From positions 124,001-188,000 of the forward strand of contig NZ_JBEPNO010000009.1 of the NCBI RefSeq assembly GCF_040546275.1: DNA of 64,000 bases. The letters are read 5' to 3'. This DNA is from Nakamurella sp040546275 (GTDB lineage Bacteria; Actinomycetota; Actinomycetes; Mycobacteriales; Nakamurellaceae). The notes below the pieces were generated by a model that did not search any database, was not told the origin of the DNA, and saw only the letters and a program-made list of their open reading frames with translations. Position numbers and translations under genes: made by a program. Positions 44,224 to 53,280 of the stretch are shown here, one piece after another. Position 1 is the stretch's first letter, and every line of letters begins with the position of its first letter.

Positions 44224-44631
44224 ATGCGTTTCCTCGGATATACCCTCGGCGACGACTCCACCCCCTCCGCCCCGCCGACCCCGGAGATAATGGCCCAGAT
44301 GGGCCAGTTCGTCGAGGGGATGACGGCGTCGGGCCACCTCATCGCCACCGGCGCCTTCGCCCCGATCGCCATGGGCACCGTCAAGGTCAGCCTCACCGGC
44401 GGCGAGTTCACCGTCACCGACGGACCTTTCACCGAGGCCAAGGAACTGATCGGTGGTTGGGCCCTCACCGAGTTCGACACCGTCGCGGAGGCCATCGAGA
44501 ACACGAAGAAGTTCCTGACCATCGCCGGCGGCGGCGAATCCACCATCCGCCGGATCTTCGGGCCGGAGGACTTCCCGCCCGGATTCGATCCGACCGCCTT
44601 GGCCGCCAACGCGGCCGCCGACGGCCGGTAG
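44224..44631 (+). CDS. YCII-related DGPF-domain protein
   Basis: A 135-residue ferredoxin-like alpha/beta-barrel protein with the diagnostic TVTDGPFTEAKELIGGW and the C-terminal EDFPPGFDP. ATG 44224 is preceded by aaggag. Function unknown. DGPF proteins are the typical genomic partners and targets of ECF42 sigma factors, one of which is encoded 108 nt downstream. Confidence 0.9.
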   Translation: MRFLGYTLGDDSTPSAPPTPEIMAQMGQFVEGMTASGHLIATGAFAPIAMGTVKVSLTGGEFTVTDGPFTEAKELIGGWALTEFDTVAEAIENTKKFLTIAGGGESTIRRIFGPEDFPPGFDPTALAANAAADGR

Positions 44632-44739
44632 CACGTCCGGCTCCGGTGGTGCCGCCCTGCCCGGCAGCACCACCGGAGCGCTTCCGCCGGCTCGACGAGC
44701 CCTTGCGTAGCCTCGCCGGCCGGTGATCTCATCACAGTT

Positions 44740-46032
44740 GTGACGGCGACACCCTCTGACGGACCGGCCCCGCACGGCGATCCTGCACGGGCAGTCGAAA
44801 CGGTCTTCCGGGCCGAATATCCGCGCCTGGTGGCAACTCTGAGCCGGATGACCGGCGACATCGGACTGGCCGAAGAGCTCGCCCAGGACGCTCTGGTCGC
44901 CGCGGTCGAGCAGTGGCCCACCTCCGGAATCCCCGACAACCGAGGCGCCTGGCTGGTCGCGATCGGCAAGCGGCGCGCCGTCGATCTGTTCCGGCGCAAC
45001 CAGAATCTGCATCGCAAGTACGCGGCAATCGGCCGCGACCTCGGGCAGGAAGAAGGGGCTGTGAGCGAAGATTTCGACACGGCCCTCGACAACGATCTCG
45101 GGGACAACCTGCTGCGGTTGATGTTCACCGCCTGCCACCCGGTGCTGGCGGTCGCGGCCAAGGTGGCCCTCACCCTCCGACTGCTCGGTGGCCTGACCAC
45201 CGACGAGATCGCCCGGGCATTCCTGGTGCCAGAGGCCACCATTGCCCAACGAATCGTCCGGGCGAAGAAGGCGCTCACCAAGGCGAAAGTGCCGTTCGAG
45301 GTCCCACACGGACAGGACTTCCTCGATCGCCTTCCCGCTGTCCTGCAGGTGATCTACCTGGTCTACAACGAAGGCTATTCGGCGACCGCGCACGACGACT
45401 GGATGCGGCCCTCGCTGTGCGAGGACGCGCTGCGGCTCGGTCGCACCGTCGCCGGCCTCCTCCCGCGGGAGGCGGAAGTGCTGGGCCTGGTCGCGCTGAT
45501 GGAGATCCAGTCATCCCGCGCGGAAGCCAGACTGGGCCCCAAGGGCGAACCCGTGCTGCTGCTCGACCAGGACCGTCAGCGCTGGGATACCGGGGCCATC
45601 GAACGAGGTCTCGACGCCCTCGAACGGGCCGAGACCCTCACCAGCACCAGGGGTCCCTACGTCCTCCAGGCTGCGATCACCGGATGTCACGCCCGCGCCA
45701 GGGCAGCGCAGGATACCGACTGGTACCGGATCGCAGAACTGTATGCGGAGCTGGCCGGGGTGGTTCCGTCGCCCGTCGTCGAGTTGAACCGGGCCGTTGC
45801 TCTCGGCATGGCCTACGGCCCGAACGCCGGGCTCGAACTGATTGATCATCTGGTGGATGTGCCTGCCCTGCAGGGCTATCACCTGTTGCCGAGCGTCCGC
45901 GGCGACCTGTTGTTCAAGCTCGGACGGTTCGACGAGGCGCGAGTCGAGTTCGAGCGAGCGGCGTCGCTCACGCGCAATGCCCGGGAACGGGAACTGTCAC
46001 TGGAGCGCGCCCGGGCCTGCATTCTCACCTGA
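44740..46032 (+). CDS. ECF42-type RNA polymerase sigma factor with C-terminal TPR extension
   Basis: A 430-residue ECF sigma factor. Sigma region 2 (about 18-85; EELAQDALVAAVEQWP) and region 4 (about 115-175; GLTTDEIARAFLVPEATIAQ) are followed by a DUF6596 domain (LPAVLQVIYLVYNEGYSA) and a helical TPR-like tail (RGDLLFKLGRFDEARVEFER). This architecture and the neighbouring DGPF gene define group ECF42, which has no anti-sigma factor; the extension itself is required for activity. The start at 44740 is GTG. Confidence 0.93.
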   Translation: MTATPSDGPAPHGDPARAVETVFRAEYPRLVATLSRMTGDIGLAEELAQDALVAAVEQWPTSGIPDNRGAWLVAIGKRRAVDLFRRNQNLHRKYAAIGRDLGQEEGAVSEDFDTALDNDLGDNLLRLMFTACHPVLAVAAKVALTLRLLGGLTTDEIARAFLVPEATIAQRIVRAKKALTKAKVPFEVPHGQDFLDRLPAVLQVIYLVYNEGYSATAHDDWMRPSLCEDALRLGRTVAGLLPREAEVLGLVALMEIQSSRAEARLGPKGEPVLLLDQDRQRWDTGAIERGLDALERAETLTSTRGPYVLQAAITGCHARARAAQDTDWYRIAELYAELAGVVPSPVVELNRAVALGMAYGPNAGLELIDHLVDVPALQGYHLLPSVRGDLLFKLGRFDEARVEFERAASLTRNARERELSLERARACILT

Positions 46033-46222
46033 CGGCGGCTCACCGGACGGAGCGCCAGGGTCAGCCGCCCGGCACCTTCTGCGCCACGGGGACCACGATC
46101 TTCCGGGCGGCTGTCGTCGCAGGCGTCGTCGCCGACCCCGGCTCACCGCCACGGGCACCCTGGTCGAGTAGGCCGCCATCCTCTTCGCAACCTGTGAGGA
46201 TCTCGCCACTACCGTTGCTCTC

Positions 46223-46879
46223 ATGGACGGTGAGAGTTGGCTGGTCGAGGCCAGAGAGTCGTACGACACCGTGGCCGCCAGCTACACCGACCTCGTGCGG
46301 TCGGCCGTCGCCGACCAACCGCTGGTACGCGCATCGTTGGCCTTCTTCGTCGGACTCGTCCGAGGCAGCATCGGGCCGGTCGTCGACATGGGCTGCGGCC
46401 CTGGACACTTCACCGCCCACCTGCAGGACCAGGGACTCGACGCCTTCGGTATCGACCTGTCGCCGGCGATGATCACCATTGCGCGGCGAGAGCATCCCGG
46501 TCTCCGTTTCGAGGTCGGGTCCATGACGGATCCGGATCTCCCCGACTCCAGTGTCGCCGGGGTGCTTGCGTTCTACTCGGTCATCCATGTCCCGGACGAG
46601 GCGATCCCCGGTGTGCTCCGACATTTTCACCGGATTCTTCGGCCGGATGGTGTTGCGCTGCTGGGCTTTCACGTCGGCGACGAGCACCGCATCAAGACGG
46701 AGGGGTACGGCGGCCACCGGATGAACCTGCCGCTGGATCTGCGACCGATGGACCGGATGACGGGCTGGCTCCGAGACGCGGGATTCGGCATCGAGGCGCA
46801 GATCCTCCTCGAACCGGACGCCAAGGTGCCCGGCGGCATCGTGGTCGCCAGGCGGTCGGGCATCAGCGCCGAGAGCTGA
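46223..46879 (+). CDS. SAM-dependent class I methyltransferase
   Basis: A 218-residue methyltransferase. SAM motif I is VVDMGCGPGHFTAHL (about 53-67), followed by an acidic residue after strand 2 (FGIDLSPAMI) and DSSVAGVLAFYSVIHV. Substrate unknown; the fold is like small-molecule methyltransferases. The 190-bp region upstream (46033-46222) shows no convincing gene. Confidence 0.88.
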   Translation: MDGESWLVEARESYDTVAASYTDLVRSAVADQPLVRASLAFFVGLVRGSIGPVVDMGCGPGHFTAHLQDQGLDAFGIDLSPAMITIARREHPGLRFEVGSMTDPDLPDSSVAGVLAFYSVIHVPDEAIPGVLRHFHRILRPDGVALLGFHVGDEHRIKTEGYGGHRMNLPLDLRPMDRMTGWLRDAGFGIEAQILLEPDAKVPGGIVVARRSGISAES

Positions 46880-47143
46880 TACGACCTGTGGGGTCTCAAC
46901 CAGCGCAACGAGACCACCCAGCTCGGCATCCGCCTCATCATCGCAACCGTCCCTACCCTCAGTCACGCGGCGCCCTGAAATCGTCACTTCGGTGGCAGCT
47001 ATTCGTCGTCAGCACCCGAACGGATGGGCGAGACATGACAGAAAGTGCACCTTCTAACATCCTCGGCGTAAACCCTGTCGTCAATCGGGTGATCCCGATA
47101 GCTTGGGCTGGTCCACCACCGCCTTCGAGAATCCCGGGAGAAA

Positions 47144-48004
47144 ATGATGCGTGTTGCGCCGACTCGACCGACCCAGCCCACCGTCAGCATCGTCGTTCCC
47201 GCCCGGAACGAGGCTCGTAACCTCGAGGTTGTGCTCCCGGGACTACCTGACGGCGTGGAGGTCATCGTCGTGGACGGCCACTCCCAGGACGACACGGAAC
47301 AGGTGGTGAACGTCGTCCGACCGGACGCCGCCTTCGTCCAGCAGACCCGACGGGGCAAGGGCAACGCCCTGGCCGTCGGTTTCGCCCGGGCGACCGGCGA
47401 CATCATCGTCATGTTCGACGCCGATGGTTCCGCCGACCCGGCCGAGATCGATCGGTTCGTGACCGCACTGAAGAACGGCGCGGATTTCGCCAAAGGTAGC
47501 CGGGTACTCGCCGGCGGCGGGAGTGCGGACATCACCTTGCTGCGTGACACGGGCAATCGCGCCCTGACCTGGTTGACGAACCGGGGTTTCCGTACCCGCT
47601 ACACCGACCTGTGCTACGGCTACAACGCCTTCTGGGCCGACGTCCTGCCGCATCTGGACCTGCCGCCGACCCATCCGACGTCGGACACGATGGTCTGGGG
47701 TGACGGCTTCGAGATCGAGACCCTGATCAACTGCCGGGTCGCCGTCGCCGACCTTCGCGTCGCTGAGGTGCCCAGTGTGGAGCTGTTGCGCCTCTTCGGA
47801 GCCAGCAACCTGCACGCGGTGCGCGACGGACTTCGGGTCCTCAAGACCATCGCGACGGAGTGGCGAAGGGCCCGCAGCATCAGCCGTGTCGGCCGAGCCG
47901 ACCGTGCGAACGCCCACCCGCGGCCGGTCGCCGAGCCGACCTCGGCCCAGCGGCCTTTGTCGCGCGATGACGGGGGCCGGGAGTCCTACCGCGCTTCGGC
48001 GTGA
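47144..48004 (+). CDS. Family 2 glycosyltransferase (DPM1-like)
   Basis: A 286-residue GT2 enzyme: TVSIVVPARNEARNLEVVLP at the N-terminus, DGHSQDDTEQV, then the metal-binding DADGSADP (DxD-type) and CYGYNAFWADVL. No transmembrane segment. Likely a dolichyl/polyprenyl-phosphate mannose or glucose synthase-type transferase acting on envelope glycans. The last 40 residues are disordered. The leader gggagaaa precedes tandem ATG codons at 47144 and 47147. Confidence 0.85.
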   Translation: MMRVAPTRPTQPTVSIVVPARNEARNLEVVLPGLPDGVEVIVVDGHSQDDTEQVVNVVRPDAAFVQQTRRGKGNALAVGFARATGDIIVMFDADGSADPAEIDRFVTALKNGADFAKGSRVLAGGGSADITLLRDTGNRALTWLTNRGFRTRYTDLCYGYNAFWADVLPHLDLPPTHPTSDTMVWGDGFEIETLINCRVAVADLRVAEVPSVELLRLFGASNLHAVRDGLRVLKTIATEWRRARSISRVGRADRANAHPRPVAEPTSAQRPLSRDDGGRESYRASA

Positions 48005-48049
48005 ACATCCCGTCCCCACACCCATCAAATCTCCTGCGAAAGCTGATCG

Positions 48050-48316
48050 ATGAATCGACGACAAATCCTCCTGGCCACCCGGATCGTGGAGGGCCACACC
48101 GACGAACTGATACCAGCGGTTCACCAGGCCGACCTCGTCCACCTGAGCAAGTTGCTGCTGCACGCGCAGCATCTGCGGTGGCGTCGTTCGTCCGTGGTTC
48201 GCGAGATCGCCCGAGTGGAAGCGCATGTCATCAACCACCTGCGCGACGAGGGCCAGGAACGGCCGATGGCCAGACGCCGACAGCGTGGGCTGTTCGGGAA
48301 ACGACGTCAGGCCTGA
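48050..48316 (+). CDS. Small basic hypothetical protein (88 aa)
   Basis: An 88-residue helical, Arg-rich protein (MNRRQILLATRIVEGHTDEL, ending RQRGLFGKRRQA). Third-position G/C bias is strong, supporting coding. No family recognised. It follows the glycosyltransferase by 45 nt and runs into the end of the convergent AraC gene with a 21-nt gap. Confidence 0.55.
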   Translation: MNRRQILLATRIVEGHTDELIPAVHQADLVHLSKLLLHAQHLRWRRSSVVREIARVEAHVINHLRDEGQERPMARRRQRGLFGKRRQA

Positions 48317-48337
48317 GCGTCCCGTCACCGGCTTCCG

Positions 48338-49171
48338 CTACGTCAACTCGAACCCGGCCCGGTAGTCCCGGGGCGTCATGTTCTTCACGTCGCGGAAGCG
48401 GCGGTTGAAGTTCGACAGATTCGAAAAACCGCAGTCGGTCGCGACGGTGGAAATGTTCAGGTCGGTGTCGCGCAGCAACCGGCACGCGGCGTTGACCCTG
48501 ACCACGTTGAGATAGATGGTCACGTTGCTGCCGGTGCTCCGGGCGAAGACCCGGCTCGCCGAGCTGGGGGCCAGGTGGGCGGCGCCGGCGATCTGGGCCA
48601 GCGTGAGCCGGGACGCGAATTCACGATGCATCAACGCCACCATGGATTCGATCCGGCCGGCGGTGGCCTTGTTCAGGGCCGGCGACTCGTGCTCGCCGGC
48701 CAGCAGCGGGGCCTCGTGGTGCGACAGTTCCAGCAGCAGCCCGAGCAGCTCCACCGTCTTCTCCGCCGGCGGGAGCTGCTCCAGCCGCCGCAGCGGTGCG
48801 TCGGCCCAGGTAAACGACACTCCGCGCGACGCGCGGTCGAGCAACGAGGACACACCGTCGAAGACCGGCGCATCGAAGAACCCGCGCCCGAGGAAGTCCC
48901 GCTTGAACTGGATGACCACGGCCTCGTGCTCGGTGTCGCCCGGCGTTGACACGTAGGTGTGCGGGACCTCGGGGCCGATCAACGTCAGGTTCCCCGGGGA
49001 GTAGTCCCCGACCGAATCACCGATCAGGCGCGTGCCCGAACCCTGCCGGATGTAGGTCAGCTCGAACTCGCGGTGGAAGTGCCAGACCGATTCGAATTCC
49101 GGCACGGCGAAGGAGGTGATCTTCCAGGTCAGCGGGTAGGTCGGGACGATGTGCTCGAAGGCAGCCAGCAC
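48338..49171 (-). CDS. AraC-family transcriptional regulator
   Basis: A 277-residue regulator with an N-terminal cupin (WHFHREFELTYIRQGSGTRL) and a C-terminal double helix-turn-helix (LTLAQIAGAAHLAPSSASRV; FSNLSNFNRRFRDVKNMTPR). GTG 49171 follows aaagg at 8 nt. It diverges from the phytanoyl-CoA dioxygenase-like gene 94 bp away, which is its probable target. The cupin suggests a sugar or small polar ligand. Confidence 0.92.
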   Translation of the reverse strand: MLAAFEHIVPTYPLTWKITSFAVPEFESVWHFHREFELTYIRQGSGTRLIGDSVGDYSPGNLTLIGPEVPHTYVSTPGDTEHEAVVIQFKRDFLGRGFFDAPVFDGVSSLLDRASRGVSFTWADAPLRRLEQLPPAEKTVELLGLLLELSHHEAPLLAGEHESPALNKATAGRIESMVALMHREFASRLTLAQIAGAAHLAPSSASRVFARSTGSNVTIYLNVVRVNAACRLLRDTDLNISTVATDCGFSNLSNFNRRFRDVKNMTPRDYRAGFELT

Positions 49172-49265
49172 GGCGTCGACCTTTTCTCGAATGAGGGCAA
49201 AATAGTATCAGAACGTGCTTCCAGCGGCATTGTGGCGGCCCACCCCCCCACGCCATCCTTGAGTC

Positions 49266-50081
49266 ATGACCAGCACCCTAGAAAACATGCGGACGAGGTA
49301 CCACATCTCTCCGGAAACCGTCCAGAAGTTCAACGACGAGGGCTTCGTCAAGCTCTCCGATGTGTTGGAACCCGACGATCTCCGTCTCTACGAGGCCGAG
49401 ATCACCGCCAAGGTGAAGGAGCTGAACACCCAGCACCTCCCGATGGAAGAGCGCGACACCTACAACAAGGCGTTCCTCCAGATCGCCAACCTGTGGGAGC
49501 ACAGCGACATCGTCAAGGAGTTCGTCTTCTCCGAGCGGTTGGCGGCCATCGCCACCGACCTGATGCAGGTCCGCGGCGTCCGGCTCTACCACGACCAGGC
49601 GCTGTACAAGGAGTCCGGCGGCGGCATCACGCCGTGGCATGCGGACCAGTACTACTGGCCGGTGTCCAGCGACAAGACCGTCACCGTCTGGGTTCCGCTC
49701 CAGGAGACCCCGCTGGAGATGGGCCCGCTCGCCTTCGCCAAGGGTAGCCAGAAGTTCGAATTCGGCCGCGATCTGCCGATCAGCGACGAGTCGGAGGCCT
49801 CCTTGGAGAAGGAACTGGCCGAGCACGACTTCCCGCTGGTGCAGGCGCCCTACCACCTCGGCGACGTCAGCTTCCACACCGGCTGGACGTTCCATCGGGC
49901 CGGCGCCAACAACTCCGGCGCACCGCGGGCCGTCATGACGGTCATCTACATGGATGCCGACATCACGCTGACCGAGCCGGTCAACCAGTACCACTTGAAC
50001 GAGATCGACAACTGGATGCCCGGCACCAAGCCCGGCGAGGTGCCGGCCAGCCTGCGCAACCCGGTGCTCTACCAGCGCTGA
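49266..50081 (+). CDS. Phytanoyl-CoA dioxygenase (PhyH)-family Fe(II)/2-oxoglutarate oxygenase
   Basis: A 271-residue non-haem iron oxygenase. Iron ligands are H125 and D127 in ITPWHADQYYW and a distal His in FHTGWTFHRAGANNS (H210); R221 probably binds 2-oxoglutarate. PhyH enzymes hydroxylate or demethylate varied small molecules, including ectoine and glycosidic compounds. It is controlled presumably by the divergent AraC gene, and separated from the sugar operon by a strong terminator, so a link to that operon is positional only. Confidence 0.9.
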   Translation: MTSTLENMRTRYHISPETVQKFNDEGFVKLSDVLEPDDLRLYEAEITAKVKELNTQHLPMEERDTYNKAFLQIANLWEHSDIVKEFVFSERLAAIATDLMQVRGVRLYHDQALYKESGGGITPWHADQYYWPVSSDKTVTVWVPLQETPLEMGPLAFAKGSQKFEFGRDLPISDESEASLEKELAEHDFPLVQAPYHLGDVSFHTGWTFHRAGANNSGAPRAVMTVIYMDADITLTEPVNQYHLNEIDNWMPGTKPGEVPASLRNPVLYQR

Positions 50082-50110
50082 GATCCACCACCCACCCTTC
50101 TGACCGACGA

Positions 50111-50148
50111 CAGTGGCCCGGAACACCGAGAGGTGCTCCGGGCCACTG
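50111..50148. terminator. Strong bidirectional hairpin terminator
   Basis: A perfect 12-bp stem (CAGTGGCCCGGA with TCCGGGCCACTG) encloses an inner CACC-GAGA-GGTG hairpin. It lies between convergent genes ending at 50081 and 50153, 4 nt from the permease stop. Confidence 0.85.
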
Positions 50149-50152
50149 CGTC

Positions 50153-51013
50153 TCAGCCCTTGAGCCCGCCGGTCACCGTCTGCACGAACTGCTTCTGGAA
50201 GATCGCGAACACGATGATGATCGGGATGGCGGTCAGCACGGAGCCGGCCATGATCCCGCCGTAGTCGGTGGTGTACTGGCCGACCAGGCTCTGCAGACCC
50301 ACGGTGGCGGTGAAGGAACCGGGCTCGTTCATCAGCGACGACGCGATGACGTACTCCTGCCACGTCGTCACGATGACGAAGATGCCGGCCGACGTCAGCG
50401 CCGGTGCCAGCAGCGGCAGCACCACCCGGCGGAAGGTGCCGAAATTGCTGCAGCCGTCGATGGCCGCGGCTTCGTCGAGCTCGCGCGGGATGTCGTCGAT
50501 GAAGCCCTTGAGCAGCAGCAGGCATACGGCGGTGTTGAGGCCGGCGTAGGCGATGCCGAGACCGATGATGTTGTTGAACAGGTTGAGGTCTGCCCAGAGC
50601 TTGTACAACGGAACGACCATGGAGACGGCCGGCACCACCTGGACGACGAGCACCAGCCAGAACAACGCGTTGCTCCCACGAAAGGTGAAGCGGGAAAAGG
50701 CATAGGCCGCGGAGGCACTGACGCCGACGCTGAGGATCGCGGCCACGCCGCAGGCGATCACGCTGTTCAGCAGGTTCGACGGGAAGCTGCCCTCGAGCAC
50801 CCGGATGTAGTTGGCCAGGCTCATGTTGCTGAAGTCGAACGAGCTACCCGTCAGGACGTTGGTCTGCCGTAACGAGGCCAACAGCACCCAGACGAACGGC
50901 ACCATCACGATCAGGAAGACGATGGACAGCACCACATTCGGGATCGCCCCGGCCAACCGGTGGCGTGATACGGCGACCGGCGCGATGGTGGGGGCTTCGG
51001 GAGCGGTGATCAT
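50153..51013 (-). CDS. Sugar ABC transporter permease (MalG type)
   Basis: A 286-residue CUT1 permease with six helices and the EAA loop ELDEAAAIDGCSNFGTFRRV. ATG 51013 overlaps the upstream permease by four bases. It is the final gene of the ten-gene leftward operon and is followed at once by the terminator hairpin. No ATPase is encoded in the operon. Confidence 0.9.
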   Translation of the reverse strand: MITAPEAPTIAPVAVSRHRLAGAIPNVVLSIVFLIVMVPFVWVLLASLRQTNVLTGSSFDFSNMSLANYIRVLEGSFPSNLLNSVIACGVAAILSVGVSASAAYAFSRFTFRGSNALFWLVLVVQVVPAVSMVVPLYKLWADLNLFNNIIGLGIAYAGLNTAVCLLLLKGFIDDIPRELDEAAAIDGCSNFGTFRRVVLPLLAPALTSAGIFVIVTTWQEYVIASSLMNEPGSFTATVGLQSLVGQYTTDYGGIMAGSVLTAIPIIIVFAIFQKQFVQTVTGGLKG

Positions 51014-51921
51014 CGTCTTGACCTCTTCCGTTGGGCGATGAGGCGAATGATGACCGGCACCAACACGATCAGCAGGATGATCACCGAGAGCGCCGACGCC
51101 TTGGCGATGTCGAACTCGGAGAACGCCGTGTTGTAGAGCCACACCGGCAAGGTCAGCGTCGCATTGGACGGGCCACCACCGGTCATCAGGTAGATGCCGT
51201 CGAAATAGTTGGACGTGGCGATCACACCGAGCACCAGGCTGGTGATGACGATCGCCTTCATCTGGGGCAGGACCACACCCTTGAGGGTCTGGAACGAGTT
51301 CGCCCCATCGATCTTCGCCGCCTCCCGCGTTTCCACCGGCACCGATTGCAGACCGGCGAGCAGCAACAGGAAGTAGAACGGGAAGCCCTTCCAGGCCGCC
51401 GCCAGGATGACGGCCGGGAGCGCCGTGTTCTGGTTGGCGAGCCACGCCTGGTCGGAGTGGATGCCGACCAGCGACAGCAGGGAGTTGACCAGCCCGTCCT
51501 CGTTGTAGAACACCACCCAGATGTTGGCCACCACGACGCCGGGCAGCACCCACGGGATGATCAGCACGGGCCTGATCCGTCGCACGAACCAACTGCTGCG
51601 GTCGGCGGCCAGTGCCGCCACCGCACCGAGCAGGAACTGCAGCGCTGTGACGCCGACCGTCCAGTAGATGGTCAGCAGCACCGAGTGGTAGAACAGCGGA
51701 TCCGACAGCATGGACTTGTACTGAGCCAGGCCGACGTATTGATCAGTGCCGCCTGCCGCTGTCGTGAAGCTGGCATTGATGTTCTCGATGATCGGATAGC
51801 CGACCACGAACAGCAGGAGGGCGAAGGCCGGGATCAGCCAGACGTAGGGTCCTGCGTTCCGCCGGCGCGACGCCGGTCGGCGCGGGGAGATCCCCGCGCC
51901 GACCGCTTTGATCGATGTCAC
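51010..51921 (-). CDS. Sugar ABC transporter permease (MalF type)
   Basis: A 303-residue CUT1 permease: basic N-terminus, six helices, EAA loop TREAAKIDGANSFQTLKGVV and the family signature YLMTGGGPSNATLTLPVWLY. GTG 51921. It lies 17 nt after the binding-protein gene and overlaps the second permease, with which it forms the channel. Confidence 0.9.
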   Translation of the reverse strand: MTSIKAVGAGISPRRPASRRRNAGPYVWLIPAFALLLFVVGYPIIENINASFTTAAGGTDQYVGLAQYKSMLSDPLFYHSVLLTIYWTVGVTALQFLLGAVAALAADRSSWFVRRIRPVLIIPWVLPGVVVANIWVVFYNEDGLVNSLLSLVGIHSDQAWLANQNTALPAVILAAAWKGFPFYFLLLLAGLQSVPVETREAAKIDGANSFQTLKGVVLPQMKAIVITSLVLGVIATSNYFDGIYLMTGGGPSNATLTLPVWLYNTAFSEFDIAKASALSVIILLIVLVPVIIRLIAQRKRSRR

Positions 51922-51938
51922 AGTGCTTCTCCGCGAAT

Positions 51939-53210
51939 CTATTTCGTGAGAGTCGCGTCGAAGGCCGTCTGGGCCTGTGCCAATGCGGCTTTGGTGGACT
52001 GGGTTCCCTGGATGACGCTCTGCATCGTCGACATCAGCAGGTTGGCCTGAGCAACGAGGTTGGCGTTGAGCGGGATCGGGTTGTTGGCGTTCTCGTTCAG
52101 GATCTTCCAGTAGATGTCGTACTGCGGCGCCTTCAGCGCGGTGGCGGCGTCACGACCGGACTTCGTCGCCGGCATCAGACCGGTGAACTGCACGATGTTC
52201 TTCGGTGCGTACATGTCGTTCACGAAAGTCTTGAGCACGTCGAACTTGTCGGACTTGACGTAGGTCGGCACACCCAACACCCAGCCACCCGTGCTGGAGT
52301 AGGTGGTCTTGTCCTTCGGCATGGTCTGGCCGAGCTCGAAGTCGGTGGCCGATGCCTTGTCCTTGCTGGGGATGTCCCAGAAGCCGTCGAACTGCATGCC
52401 CACGGTGCCGGCGCCGAAGCCCTCGACACAGGTGGAGGAGGCGGTGGCGACCAGGTTCGACTTGTCACCGGTGGCGGCCATCGACTTGAAAAAGTTGAAG
52501 CCGGCTTCGGCCTCGGGCGTGTCCAGCGTTGCCTTGGTCTGCTCCTTGTTCATGAACGCGCCGCCGGACTGGATGACGAACGGGCCGGCGTTGGAGTTGA
52601 CGGTGTACCACTTGTCGCCGCCGACATAGCAGAAGCCCTGGTACTTGTCGCCCAGCGCACGGACCTTCTGCGCCGCCGACAGCAGATCGGCGTAGGACGT
52701 GGTCTCGCCGAACGGCGCCACCCCGGCCTTGGCCAACAGCTTCTTGTTGTACTGCATCACCCGCGTGCCGGTGTCGATCGGGAGCGAGAGCTGCTTGCCG
52801 TCGAAAGCGGCTGCCTGGTAGAGGTTCGGGTAGAAGTTGGCGGTGGCCAGCTCTCCGGTGTCGCCGACGATGGGCACGATCGGCTGCAGGTACCCCTTCG
52901 AGGCGAAGGACGGGAAGGTGGTCCCGTTGATCTGGGCGATGTCCGGGCCCTGCCCGGCCCTGAAGGCCTGGCCGAGCGCGTTGTCGTACTGGGCGAACGG
53001 GATCTGCCGCAGCGTCACGGTGTAGCCCGGGTGAGACGTGTTGAAGGCGGCGATGTACGCCGCCACCCGTCCGGAATCGTCGCTCGGGATCCACACGCTC
53101 AGTTCTTTGGACGGAGCCGCGGAGCCGGAACTGCTGGACGAGCAGCTCGCGACGGTCAGCACCATCGCAGCCGCCATGGCGGCCACGCCGATCTTTCGGA
53201 TGTTTCGCAT
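51939..53210 (-). CDS. Sugar ABC transporter substrate-binding lipoprotein
   Basis: A 423-residue family 1 solute-binding protein: signal peptide ending in the lipobox VASC, a Ser-rich spacer, and KELSVWIPSDDSGRVAAYIA opening the mature fold. ATG 53210 has a good Shine-Dalgarno (aggaagag). It lies 70 nt after the FAD oxidoreductase gene in the same operon, so the enzymes upstream presumably act on its ligand. Confidence 0.91.
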   Translation of the reverse strand: MRNIRKIGVAAMAAAMVLTVASCSSSSSGSAAPSKELSVWIPSDDSGRVAAYIAAFNTSHPGYTVTLRQIPFAQYDNALGQAFRAGQGPDIAQINGTTFPSFASKGYLQPIVPIVGDTGELATANFYPNLYQAAAFDGKQLSLPIDTGTRVMQYNKKLLAKAGVAPFGETTSYADLLSAAQKVRALGDKYQGFCYVGGDKWYTVNSNAGPFVIQSGGAFMNKEQTKATLDTPEAEAGFNFFKSMAATGDKSNLVATASSTCVEGFGAGTVGMQFDGFWDIPSKDKASATDFELGQTMPKDKTTYSSTGGWVLGVPTYVKSDKFDVLKTFVNDMYAPKNIVQFTGLMPATKSGRDAATALKAPQYDIYWKILNENANNPIPLNANLVAQANLLMSTMQSVIQGTQSTKAALAQAQTAFDATLTK

Positions 53211-53280
53211 TGTTCTCTTCCTTGAGGGCGAAGTGCGGGGTCTGATCGGGGCACGGCGGAAGTGCCGTACCCCGGTGCTG

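Noticed and set aside
46061..46250. Minus-strand frame with a Cys followed by a Thr/Pro/Ala-rich stretch, reminiscent of a Rieske-type lipoprotein start
   Set aside because: The resemblance is limited to low-complexity sequence, there is no signal-peptide start, and the frame stops before any Rieske motif. It may be a relic but cannot be supported.
46892..46915. GGTCTC / GAGACC inverted repeat after the methyltransferase gene
   Set aside because: Only a 6-bp stem with a 12-nt loop and no T-run; not convincing as a terminator.
47084..47099. Perfect palindrome ATCGGG-TGAT-CCCGAT 45 bp upstream of the glycosyltransferase gene
   Set aside because: Could be an operator, but no candidate regulator is nearby and short palindromes of this size are frequent in GC-rich DNA.
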